A stretch of DNA of 52,727 nt, taken from Bradyrhizobium sp. CCH5-F6. Its GTDB lineage: Bacteria; Pseudomonadota; Alphaproteobacteria; Rhizobiales; Xanthobacteraceae. The DNA is taken from assembly GCF_001556045.1 (NCBI RefSeq), contig NZ_LSIC01000162.1, positions 1 through 52,727 of the forward strand, given 5' to 3'. The translations under genes were made by a program, and so were the position numbers. The notes under the pieces were generated by a model. It saw only the letters and a list, made by a program, of their open reading frames with translations, did no database searches and was not told the origin of the DNA. Of the stretch, positions 45,091 through 52,727 are shown one piece after another. Within the stretch, counting starts at the first letter, position 1, and each line of letters opens with the position of its first letter.

Positions 45091-45693
45091 ATGTCGCAAT
45101 CGTTGCTCTATGCCTTCGTCATCTTCGCCCTCGTGATGTTCTTCACGCCAGGGCCGAACAACATCATGCTGCTGTCGTCAGGGCTGACCTACGGCTTCCG
45201 CCGCACCATTCCTCATATCGCCGGCATCACCATCGGCTTCGCCTTCATGGTCGCCGCCGTCGGCCTCGGGCTCGGCACCGTGTTCCTGACCTATCCGATC
45301 CTCCAGACCATCCTGAAATATGCCGGCGCCGCCTACCTGATCTACCTGGCTGTGGCGATCGCCATGTCGGGTCCAGCCAAGCCGGGCGAGGAGAAGGCCC
45401 GCGGCCCGATGACCTTCTGGGGCGCGGCCATGTTTCAGTGGATCAATGCCAAGGGCTGGGTCATCGTGATCGGCACCATCACAGCCTATGCCGCGATCGC
45501 CCAATTCCCGCTCAACATCGCCATCCAGACCGTGATCAGCCTACTCGTCGGCACGGTCTCGACCGTGGTCTGGGCTCTGTTCGGCACTGCACTGCGGCCG
45601 GTCCTGAGCTCCGAGCGGCTGGTGCGCGCCTTCAACATCCTGATGGCGATCCTGCTGCTGGCCTCCCTCTACCCCGTTTTCATGGATGCATGA
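45091..45693 (+). CDS. LysE/RhtB-family amino acid exporter
   Basis: A 200-residue membrane protein. ALVMFFTPGPNNIMLLSSGLTYGFRRTIPHIAGITIGF is the LysE N-terminal signature, and MFQWINAKGWVIVIGTI is the mid-protein motif. Six hydrophobic segments are visible. GAGGTGA precedes ATG 45091. With the EamA gene it forms an exporter pair between ilvIH and ilvC, so regulated amino acid efflux is a reasonable guess. Confidence 0.9.
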   Translation: MSQSLLYAFVIFALVMFFTPGPNNIMLLSSGLTYGFRRTIPHIAGITIGFAFMVAAVGLGLGTVFLTYPILQTILKYAGAAYLIYLAVAIAMSGPAKPGEEKARGPMTFWGAAMFQWINAKGWVIVIGTITAYAAIAQFPLNIAIQTVISLLVGTVSTVVWALFGTALRPVLSSERLVRAFNILMAILLLASLYPVFMDA

Positions 45694-45736
45694 TGTCGCG
45701 GATTTCCATGCAGAAACGGGTTTCCCTCAGGGCTGA

Positions 45737-46846
<1,110 letters not shown>

Positions 46847-46856
46847 GCTGTCGCTC

Positions 46857-46921
46857 CCCGGACGCAGCGCAGCACTTCAGTGGTGTGCTGCTGATCCGGA
46901 GTCCATGCGGCCGCGTCCGGG
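46857..46921. repeat. Nested palindromic intergenic element (type 2)
   Basis: Outer arms CCCGGACGC (46857-46865) and GCGTCCGGG (46913-46921) enclose an inner hairpin GCAGCAC/GTGCTGC. It starts ten bases after the ilvC stop. I remember similar elements from Bradyrhizobium intergenic regions; copy number not checked. Confidence 0.7.
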
Positions 46922-46962
46922 CTCGGCGCGACACCAAATCTTAAATCTTCGCGACTAGATTC

Positions 46963-46995
46963 GAGCGAGATCGCAAGCAGCGGTCTCGCTCTTTT
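46963..46995 (+). terminator. Intrinsic terminator downstream of ilvC
   Basis: GAGCGAGA and TCTCGCTC form a perfect 8-bp stem with a 13-base loop (further CGC/GCG pairing inside), then TTTT. It is the likely end of the ilvC transcript. Confidence 0.85.
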
Positions 46996-47372
46996 CATCT
47001 TGCGCGGAAGCATTGCTGCTTCATCCACATTCTTCACGCGTTCACGTGCATCCTGAGCGCGAAGAACTGACGCTTAAACCACATTCTTGATCGCGCGCCG
47101 TTTCCGGCGATTTGCCGCGCGCTTTTGAACACCAAAACGTTAGCGTCTTCAGAGTCTCGGAATCGGCTCTTCATCTGTATTCTCATCGTGCGATCGATCC
47201 GCCGCGCGACGTTCATGTGTCGCGAGATCCCAAGAATCGACATCTCCTGCGCCTTCTTGCCGCGCGTTGCGCGCGCCAGTTCTACCGTCCTTGCGAGGCC
47301 GGAGAACCGCGGTCCATTGCGTTGGCGCGGCCTTCTCCGGCATGATTGTGGGGAGCTTGAGGGGAGGGGACC
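46996..47372. other. 377-bp intergenic stretch, no gene supported
   Basis: Between the ilvC terminator and the SDR gene. It is lower in GC than its surroundings in places. No open frame has a ribosome site and recognisable protein. It should hold the SDR promoter, which I could not place. Confidence 0.5.
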
Positions 47373-48221
47373 ATGCGATCAGTCGTCGTGACCGGGGCAT
47401 CCACCGGCATCGGCTGGGCCATTGCGAAACTTCTGATCGGGCGCGGCTATCGCGTGTTCGGAAGTGTCCGCAAGCAGGTTGACGCCGATCGCCTCAAGGA
47501 TGAGCTCGGCGCCGGCTTCGCGCCGCTGCTGTTCGACGTCACCGACGAGGCCGCCGTCCTCGCGGCCGCGCGAACCGTCCGCGAGGCGCTGGGCGGCGAG
47601 ACGCTGGCCGGTCTCGTCAACAATGCGGGCATCGCGGTCGCGGGTCCCGTCCTCGAATTGTCGGCCGACGATTTCCGGCGCCAGATGGACGTCAACGTCA
47701 TCGGCCCGGTCATCGCGACCCAGGCCTTCGGGCCGCTGCTCGGCGCAGATCCGTCGCTGAAAGGACCGAAGGGGCGGATCGTGATGATCAGCTCGGTCGC
47801 GGGCAAGAACGGCAATCCGCTGTTGGCGCCTTACAGCACCTCCAAGCACGCCATCGAAGGCCTGTCGGAGAGCCTGCGCCGCGAGCTGATGCTGTTCGGG
47901 ATCGACGTCATTATCGTCGCCCCCGGGGCGGTCATGACGCCGATCTGGGGCAAGGCCGAACAGGTCGATCTCTCCGTCTACAAGAACTCGCCCTATCTGC
48001 CGGCGCTCAACAAGGTCATGGCCGTCATGATGGAGCTCGGCGCGAAGGGGCTGCCGGCCGAGCGCATCGCCGAAATCGTGTTCGAGGCGCTGACCGCGGC
48101 AAGCCCCAAGGTGCGCTACCAGATCACGCCGGACCCGATGCGACACCTGATTGCGGCCATGCTGCCGAAGCGGACGCTCGACCGCATCATCGCCAAGCGG
48201 CTCGGGTTGCTGCCGCAGTGA
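47373..48221 (+). CDS. Short-chain dehydrogenase/reductase
   Basis: A 282-residue SDR. TGASTGIG (7-14) binds NAD(P); LVNNAGIAV, the catalytic serine in MISSVAG and YxxxK as Tyr154-Lys158 (PYSTSKHA) are present. The classical Tyr and Lys are intact. GAGGGGAGGGGACC before ATG 47373 is a very strong ribosome site. The substrate is unknown. Confidence 0.93.
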   Translation: MRSVVVTGASTGIGWAIAKLLIGRGYRVFGSVRKQVDADRLKDELGAGFAPLLFDVTDEAAVLAAARTVREALGGETLAGLVNNAGIAVAGPVLELSADDFRRQMDVNVIGPVIATQAFGPLLGADPSLKGPKGRIVMISSVAGKNGNPLLAPYSTSKHAIEGLSESLRRELMLFGIDVIIVAPGAVMTPIWGKAEQVDLSVYKNSPYLPALNKVMAVMMELGAKGLPAERIAEIVFEALTAASPKVRYQITPDPMRHLIAAMLPKRTLDRIIAKRLGLLPQ

Positions 48222-48231
48222 CGCCGGAGCC

Positions 48232-48852
48232 TCAGCCCGCCGCGGCGGTTCGCCCGCTTGGGTGGCGGGCCATCGCGATCATGCGCAGCGTCAACACGAT
48301 GAGCAGCGGAAGGAGGAACGCGGCATAGAGCGGCATCGTCGGGACGCGCTTGCCGAACGACACCATGAACTGGAACCAGAGATAATAGCCGCCCACAAGG
48401 TGCAGCGCGCGCCAGGCGCGCGGGCCGATCAGCGCTGCGGTGCGGTCCAACGAAGTCGCGCTCATGGCGACGATGAAGGCATAGCCGATGCCGCCGAAAA
48501 CGTAGGAGACGGCCGAGGTGGCATCGGCAAAGCCCACCGGATCCAACTTGGCGAAGATGGCGATCGCCAACGCGTGGATGCCGTGGGAGACCGCAAAGCT
48601 CAAACCGAGATAGCGGCGGTTGCGGCGCTGCCATCGCGTCCAGCCATTCGGCCAGATCCGCGCAAGCGCGGCGGCGCTGAAGGCGAGGCAGAACAACAGG
48701 AGCGAGCTTCTCGCGGTGAAGCGGATCACCATGCGGACGCCCTCAACCTCGAACTGCCGCATCGAGGCGATCCACAGACTCAGCACGACCAGGCTCAAGG
48801 AGAGGACCGTAAGCAGCCGCCAGCCTTCGAACCAGTTTTGACCTCGTGACAT
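48232..48852 (-). CDS. Ferric reductase-like transmembrane protein
   Basis: A 206-residue membrane protein with about six segments. His90 and His93 (AVSHGIHALA) and His151 (RALHLVGGYYLWFQF) are placed as haem ligands of the ferric-reductase-like domain (MsrQ, NOX-type family). No flavin or NAD domain is attached. It would be a membrane electron carrier. It is divergent from a TetR gene, and a TGTAATC palindrome ends 19 bp upstream of its start. Partner and electron acceptor unknown. Confidence 0.82.
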   Translation of the reverse strand: MSRGQNWFEGWRLLTVLSLSLVVLSLWIASMRQFEVEGVRMVIRFTARSSLLLFCLAFSAAALARIWPNGWTRWQRRNRRYLGLSFAVSHGIHALAIAIFAKLDPVGFADATSAVSYVFGGIGYAFIVAMSATSLDRTAALIGPRAWRALHLVGGYYLWFQFMVSFGKRVPTMPLYAAFLLPLLIVLTLRMIAMARHPSGRTAAAG

Positions 48853-48870
48853 CGGCGATCTCCCTCACTA

Positions 48871-48887
48871 TGTAATCATCGATTACA
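48871..48887. promoter_or_regulatory. TetR-type operator copy 1
   Basis: TGTAATC-ATC-GATTACA, perfect 7-3-7 palindrome, 18 bp upstream of the ferric-reductase-like gene. The same sequence with a different 3-base centre recurs 43 bp away. Confidence 0.82.
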
Positions 48888-48913
48888 TTCGGAGCGGGCG
48901 CGGCCGTCAACTG

Positions 48914-48930
48914 TGTAATCGGTGATTACA
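48914..48930. promoter_or_regulatory. TetR-type operator copy 2
   Basis: TGTAATC-GGT-GATTACA, perfect 7-3-7 palindrome, 29 bp upstream of the TetR start. Both copies share the flanking ATTC after the palindrome. Spacing of 43 bp, about four helical turns, would put bound dimers on the same face. Confidence 0.82.
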
Positions 48931-48959
48931 TTCACGTTCGGGTGATGCTACAAAGCGCC

Positions 48960-49613
48960 ATGCCCGCCCGCCAGACCTCCAAGCCGCGCGCCCACCGCCG
49001 AACGCCCCAAGCCCGGCCCTATCATCACGGCGACCTCCGCCGCGTGCTGATCGATGCTGCGCTGCAGCTGGCAGCCGAAGGTGCAGAGGTTTCGGTCCGT
49101 GAGGCCGCGCGCCGGGCCGCGGTGTCGCCGGGTGCGCCTTTCCGGCACTTTCCCAATCGCGATGCCTTGATGACGGCAGTGGCCGAGGAAGCGCAGCGCC
49201 GCTTCCGCGCCGAGATCGAGGCGGCGCTGGATAAGGCTCCCGCCGCCGACCCGCTCGCCCGCTTCCGCGCCTTCGGCCTCGCTTACTTGCGCTGGGCGAT
49301 GCACAACCCAGCCCATTTCGAGATCATCTCCACGGGCCGCTACTTCGCCCATGACGGTTCGGCCGCGCTGAGCCGCGACAATGCCGAGCTGATCGCGCTG
49401 TCGGCGCAGATGCTGGCTGATGCTGCTGAGCAGGGCCTGTTGCGGCCGGCGGACCTCAAGCGCGTCCAGATCGCCGGCCGCGCCTTGGTCTACGGTTTCG
49501 CCCGGATGAATCTCGACGGCCATTTTCCGCGCTGGGGCGTGGGGGAGGGTGAGATCGAGCGGATGGCGGAAGGAGTGCTCGACCTGTTCATCGCGGGGAT
49601 CGCCAAGCCCTGA
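48960..49613 (+). CDS. TetR/AcrR-family regulator
   Basis: A 217-residue regulator. YHHGDLRRVLIDAALQLAAEGAEVSVREAARRAAVSPGAPFRHFPNRDALMTAVAEE is the DNA-binding domain (the YHHGDLR opening is characteristic of one TetR branch), and the C-terminal half contains AMHNPAHFEIISTGRYF (WHG-type). ATG 48960 lacks a clear ribosome site; ATG 48945 is an alternative. It is divergent from the ferric-reductase-like gene with two matching operators between. Confidence 0.9.
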   Translation: MPARQTSKPRAHRRTPQARPYHHGDLRRVLIDAALQLAAEGAEVSVREAARRAAVSPGAPFRHFPNRDALMTAVAEEAQRRFRAEIEAALDKAPAADPLARFRAFGLAYLRWAMHNPAHFEIISTGRYFAHDGSAALSRDNAELIALSAQMLADAAEQGLLRPADLKRVQIAGRALVYGFARMNLDGHFPRWGVGEGEIERMAEGVLDLFIAGIAKP

Positions 49614-49824
49614 CGCGGCGAGCGCTCCCTCTGCCGCCGTGCGACGCTTCGCCTCCCGCTAACATTAAGCGAAGATCGGGGCGCACCTTGCGTTGCCTGT
49701 CCTTGACCGTTCCGTTACAGTTTTATGACACGGTGCAGGTTTCCGGCTGCTCCGGACGCCGCTGACCTCTTCGAGGGCGGAAGGCTTGGCATCACCGCGC
49801 CGGACCAGAAGTTGCGTGTCGTCG

Positions 49825-51537
49825 ATGGCGTCCGCGCCCAATCCAGGTCCCTCTGCCACGACCGCCGTGCTGGCGAGCGTCGCCGCGCTCGGCATCTGGC
49901 GGCTGCTCGCGGTCGCGACGCCGCATCTGGCAGCGCTCGCGCTGATGTACGAGACCGAGACCGATTTCGGCTCGCGGCTCTCTTTCGCGCTGGCCTGGGG
50001 CCTCCTCAATTTCTTCTGGATCGCACTGCTGCGACGGCCGGCACTCTCCGGCGCGCTGTCGCTGACCATGGTCGTCGTGCTGGTGCTGCTGTCGCGGCTC
50101 AAGCACGACGTCGTGCAGATGACGGTCAATTTCATCGACCTGATGATGATCGACCGCGACACCGTCGCGTTCCTGTTCACGATCTTCCCGAATCTGCGCT
50201 GGTCGGTGATCCTGGCCGGCCTCGTCACGCTGCCGCTGATGTATGCGCTGTGGTGGCTCGATCCCTTCCGCATCCGTCGCCTTCCGGCGCTCGCCTGCAA
50301 GCTCGCCTGCCTTGCCGCGCTGGTCGGCTATTCGCTCTACCACCCGGACGAGGCCTGGCGCGGCTATTACGACGACGGCTATCTCTCGAAGTTCTTCCGC
50401 TCCGGCGTCAGTTCGGTTTCCGACTTCGTGCAGTACGGCTTCATGGAATCGGCCCCCTCGACCGATGAGCGGCTCAACATGCCGCTGGTGGATGCCTGCC
50501 ACCCCGCCGGCCGCCGGCCGAACATCATCATGATCCATGATGAATCGAGCTTCGACATCCGCGCCGCGCAGGGCGTCAAGGTGCCGCCGCGCTATGGCGA
50601 TCACTTCAAGTCCTGGGACGGCAAGCAGCGCACGTTCCTGGCCGAGAGCAACGGCGGACCGAGCTGGTTCACCGAATACAACGTGCTCGCCGGCCTCTCC
50701 TCGCGCTCGTTCGGCCGCTTCGCCTATTTCGTGACGCGCATCGCCTCGAACCGCGTCGAGCGCGGCCTGCCGCTGGCGCTGCGCCGCTGCGGCTACGACA
50801 CCATGTCGCTCTATCCCGCCCATGGCGGCTTCATGGCCGCGCGCAGCTTCCAGACGACGACCGGCATCGACCGCTTCCTGGATTCGAAGGATCTCGGCGC
50901 CAAGGACGTCGAGCCCGACGGCTTTTTCTACGACAAGGCGCTCCAGTTGATCGGGCAGCAACCGCCGAACAAGCCGCTGTTCACCTTCATCTATCTCGGC
51001 GCCAACCATTTCCCCTGGGGTACGCGTTTCCGTCCCGACCTGCTGCCGAACTGGCGCGCGCCGGGCAACGAGCCGTCCATCGACGAATATCTGCGCCGGC
51101 AGGCGATGAGTGCCGAGCAGTACAAGGCTTTCATCGCCGGGCTGAAGAAGAATTTTCCCGGCGAGCCTTTCCTGATCGTGCGCTACGGCGATCATCAGCC
51201 GGAGTTCGCGCCTGCTATCCTCGAGCCCGGGCTCGACGAGGGCGCTCTCGGCAAGAAGCTCGACGCTTACGATCCGCGCCTCTACGCGACCTATTATGCG
51301 ATCGACGCCGTCAATTTCGAGCCGGTGAAGAGCGCGGCCGTGATGGACACGATCGACGGCCCCTATCTGCCGCTGGTGATCCAGGAAGCCGCGGGCATTC
51401 CGCTCGACCCCTCCTTCGCCGAGCAAAAGGAGATCATGCTCCGCTGCAAGGGCATCTTCTACGGCTGCAAGGACGGCGCCGAGGCGCGGCGGCTGAACCG
51501 GTTGCTGATCGACGCGGGGATGATCAGGGGGCTGTAG
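49825..51537 (+). CDS. Sulfatase-fold membrane enzyme (LtaS/OpgB-like)
   Basis: A 570-residue protein with four to five N-terminal membrane segments and a periplasmic alkaline-phosphatase-fold domain from about residue 230. The metal site is visible as PNIIMIHDES (Glu240), HFPW and RYGDHQPEF (Asp456-His457). The likely nucleophile position reads GGPSWFTEYNVLAGLS, with Ser280 where LtaS-type enzymes usually have Thr. Such enzymes transfer phosphoglycerol or phosphoethanolamine to glycans or lipids; modification of periplasmic glucans is a possible role here (inference). The start is uncertain: a TTG at 49786 is also in frame. Confidence 0.8.
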   Translation: MASAPNPGPSATTAVLASVAALGIWRLLAVATPHLAALALMYETETDFGSRLSFALAWGLLNFFWIALLRRPALSGALSLTMVVVLVLLSRLKHDVVQMTVNFIDLMMIDRDTVAFLFTIFPNLRWSVILAGLVTLPLMYALWWLDPFRIRRLPALACKLACLAALVGYSLYHPDEAWRGYYDDGYLSKFFRSGVSSVSDFVQYGFMESAPSTDERLNMPLVDACHPAGRRPNIIMIHDESSFDIRAAQGVKVPPRYGDHFKSWDGKQRTFLAESNGGPSWFTEYNVLAGLSSRSFGRFAYFVTRIASNRVERGLPLALRRCGYDTMSLYPAHGGFMAARSFQTTTGIDRFLDSKDLGAKDVEPDGFFYDKALQLIGQQPPNKPLFTFIYLGANHFPWGTRFRPDLLPNWRAPGNEPSIDEYLRRQAMSAEQYKAFIAGLKKNFPGEPFLIVRYGDHQPEFAPAILEPGLDEGALGKKLDAYDPRLYATYYAIDAVNFEPVKSAAVMDTIDGPYLPLVIQEAAGIPLDPSFAEQKEIMLRCKGIFYGCKDGAEARRLNRLLIDAGMIRGL

Positions 51538-51575
51538 TGGGTCTCCACGTCGTGCTGGCGAAGGCCAATTCGAAG

Positions 51576-51642
51576 GGTGGGCAAAGCGAAGCGTGCCCAC
51601 CATCCTGTTGCGCGTGTCGAGACGGTGGGCACGGCGCCGGCG
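51576..51642. repeat. Palindromic intergenic element (type 3)
   Basis: GGTGGGCA (51576-51583) and TGCCCACC (51594-51601) form a hairpin with a 10-base loop; GGTGGGCAC recurs at 51634. It lies between the convergent sulfatase-fold and permease/binding-protein genes. I remember GGTGGGCA-type elements from Bradyrhizobium intergenic regions; copy number not checked. Confidence 0.65.
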
Positions 51643-51673
51643 CCGCCTTTGCCTAACCCTACCGACGTCTGTC

Positions 51674-52727
51674 CTAGCGCTGACCCACCTTCTCCCACAG
51701 CCACCTCGCCACCGCATCGGGCGATGAATTCGCATCGTTGCCGCTAGCGCGCAGATTGGCTTCGCGCATGGTGGCGATGTCGATCTTGCCGAGCAGCGGC
51801 TTGAGCGCGGCCCGCAATTGCTCGTCACCGGCGCGTTTCGGTGCGAGCAGCAGTATCGCATCGTAAGGCGGAATCGCCTGCCGGGGATCGTCGAGCGCTT
51901 TGAGATCGTATTTCGCGATCAGTCCGTCGCTGGTGTAGCCGGCGATGACGTCGACCTCGCCGCTGGCGACCGCCGCATACATGAAATCCGGCTGCATCTG
52001 GCGCTGGGCGCGGAATGAAAGGCCATAGGCCTTCTCCAGCGCGGCCCATTCCGGCCGGGAGAAAAACTCGTAGTCGCCGGCAATCGACAGCGTCGATGCG
52101 TGCGCGGCGAGATCGGTGATGGTTCGGATACCGAGCGCTTCGGCGCGCTTCCGCGGCATCACCAGCGCATAGGCGTTCTCGAAGCCGAGCTCGCCGAACA
52201 GGGTGATGTTCTCCTTCGCGAGCGCGGTCTTCAGCTCCGCGAGCAGCTCGGCGCGCGGCTTGATGTCGGTGCGGTGCAACTGGTTGGCCCAGAGCGTACC
52301 GGAATAATCGATGCAGAGATCGATGTCCCCGGCCTTCAGCGCCTCGAAGATCACGCTGGAGCCGAGGCCCGAGCGCGTCGTGGCCGGGAGGCCTGCGGCC
52401 TGGAGGCGGTCCCTCAGCAGCGCTGACAGCACGTATTGCTCGGCGAACGTCTTGGCGCCGATGACATAGCTCTGCGACGGGCGTCCCATGGTCGGCACCA
52501 GCGTTGCGGCAACGAGGGCGGCGATCCCGAGACAGCCGAACGTTGCGCGCAGGCGGCTGCGATGACGCAGGCCGCTTTCGATCAGGCCAAGCAACTGATC
52601 GACGGCGAGCGCGAGCAGGGCCGAGGCAAGGCAGCCGAACAGCACGAACACCCAGTTCTGGGTCTGGAGCCCGGCAAAGATGTAGTTGCCGAGGCTGGTC
52701 TGCCCGATCGGCGTCGATAGCGTGGCG
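51674..52727 (-). CDS. Fused ABC permease/substrate-binding protein (osmoprotectant type), 5' end outside window
   Basis: The frame is open from the right edge to the stop at 51674 (351 codons seen). The first part in view, LSTPIGQTSLGNYIFAGLQTQNW then FVLFGCLASALLALAVDQLLGLIE, is the C terminus of an OpuB/OpuC/ProW-type permease. After a further hydrophobic stretch, VIGAKTFAEQYVLSALLRDRLQAAGL begins an OpuAC/QAT-type binding domain (LGSSVIFEALKAGDIDLCIDYSGTLW, and so on). So permease and receptor are one protein. The ATPase gene must be outside the window. Ligand is perhaps a quaternary amine such as glycine betaine; other ligands are known in this family. Confidence 0.88.
   Translation of the reverse strand, partial: ATLSTPIGQTSLGNYIFAGLQTQNWVFVLFGCLASALLALAVDQLLGLIESGLRHRSRLRATFGCLGIAALVAATLVPTMGRPSQSYVIGAKTFAEQYVLSALLRDRLQAAGLPATTRSGLGSSVIFEALKAGDIDLCIDYSGTLWANQLHRTDIKPRAELLAELKTALAKENITLFGELGFENAYALVMPRKRAEALGIRTITDLAAHASTLSIAGDYEFFSRPEWAALEKAYGLSFRAQRQMQPDFMYAAVASGEVDVIAGYTSDGLIAKYDLKALDDPRQAIPPYDAILLLAPKRAGDEQLRAALKPLLGKIDIATMREANLRASGNDANSSPDAVARWLWEKVGQR

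Noticed and set aside
48960..49613. ATG 48945 or GTG 48942 as the TetR start
   Set aside because: Not excluded, but the extra residues are not part of the usual N terminus; no start has a clear ribosome site.

Overview
The window looks like a chromosomal segment of a high-GC alphaproteobacterium, most likely Bradyrhizobium or a close relative (an inference). The grounds are: a circularly permuted, two-piece-type tmRNA gene whose tag reads ANDNFAPVAQAA; an alpha-type SspB; a DUF2065 gene between hflKC and degP; DUF2336 and DUF4169 proteins; several tripartite tricarboxylate transporter genes; and three kinds of palindromic intergenic element of the sort I remember from Bradyrhizobium genomes. 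I saw no insertion sequence, phage, CRISPR array, tRNA or rRNA.

Layout. 1-10.9 kb is a signalling and transport stretch: a caspase-like protein cut by the window edge, an orphan ABC-type binding protein head-to-head with a CHASE-GGDEF-EAL protein, a PAS-PAS-GAF-GGDEF-EAL protein, and two MFS carriers. 10.9-18.2 kb holds a TetR regulator divergent from a cytochrome P450 with a perfect operator-like palindrome between them, a giant AsmA-family protein, and a DUF2336 protein with a small partner. 18.2-22.1 kb holds a KaiC homologue translationally coupled to a hybrid histidine kinase with a degenerate receiver at its N terminus, and a GNAT enzyme. 22.5-28 kb, all on the minus strand, holds feoAB, an overlapping DUF4169/ribbon-helix-helix pair, fumC, sspB and ssrA. 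28-32.7 kb holds a split chromate transporter and a TctBAC set.

32.8-39 kb is folate and membrane proteostasis: thyA-GNAT-folA, then hflK-hflC-DUF2065-degP. serB and miaA follow head-to-head. 40.8-46.9 kb is branched-chain amino acid synthesis: promoter, ILV-rich leader peptide, attenuator, ilvI, ilvH, a methyltransferase, two exporters and ilvC. The right end holds an SDR, a haem-type membrane protein divergent from a TetR gene with two identical-pattern operators, a sulfatase-fold membrane enzyme, and a fused permease/binding protein cut by the window edge.

The most interesting connected themes are: (1) ribosome rescue and ClpXP delivery encoded side by side (ssrA, sspB), with an SspB-like basic tail motif reappearing at the start of the nearby DUF4169 protein; (2) a KaiC plus CikA-like kinase module with no kaiA or kaiB in view; (3) a complete ilv transcription attenuator; and (4) two TetR switches whose operators can be read directly. 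All names rest on motif recognition by eye; no database search was run.
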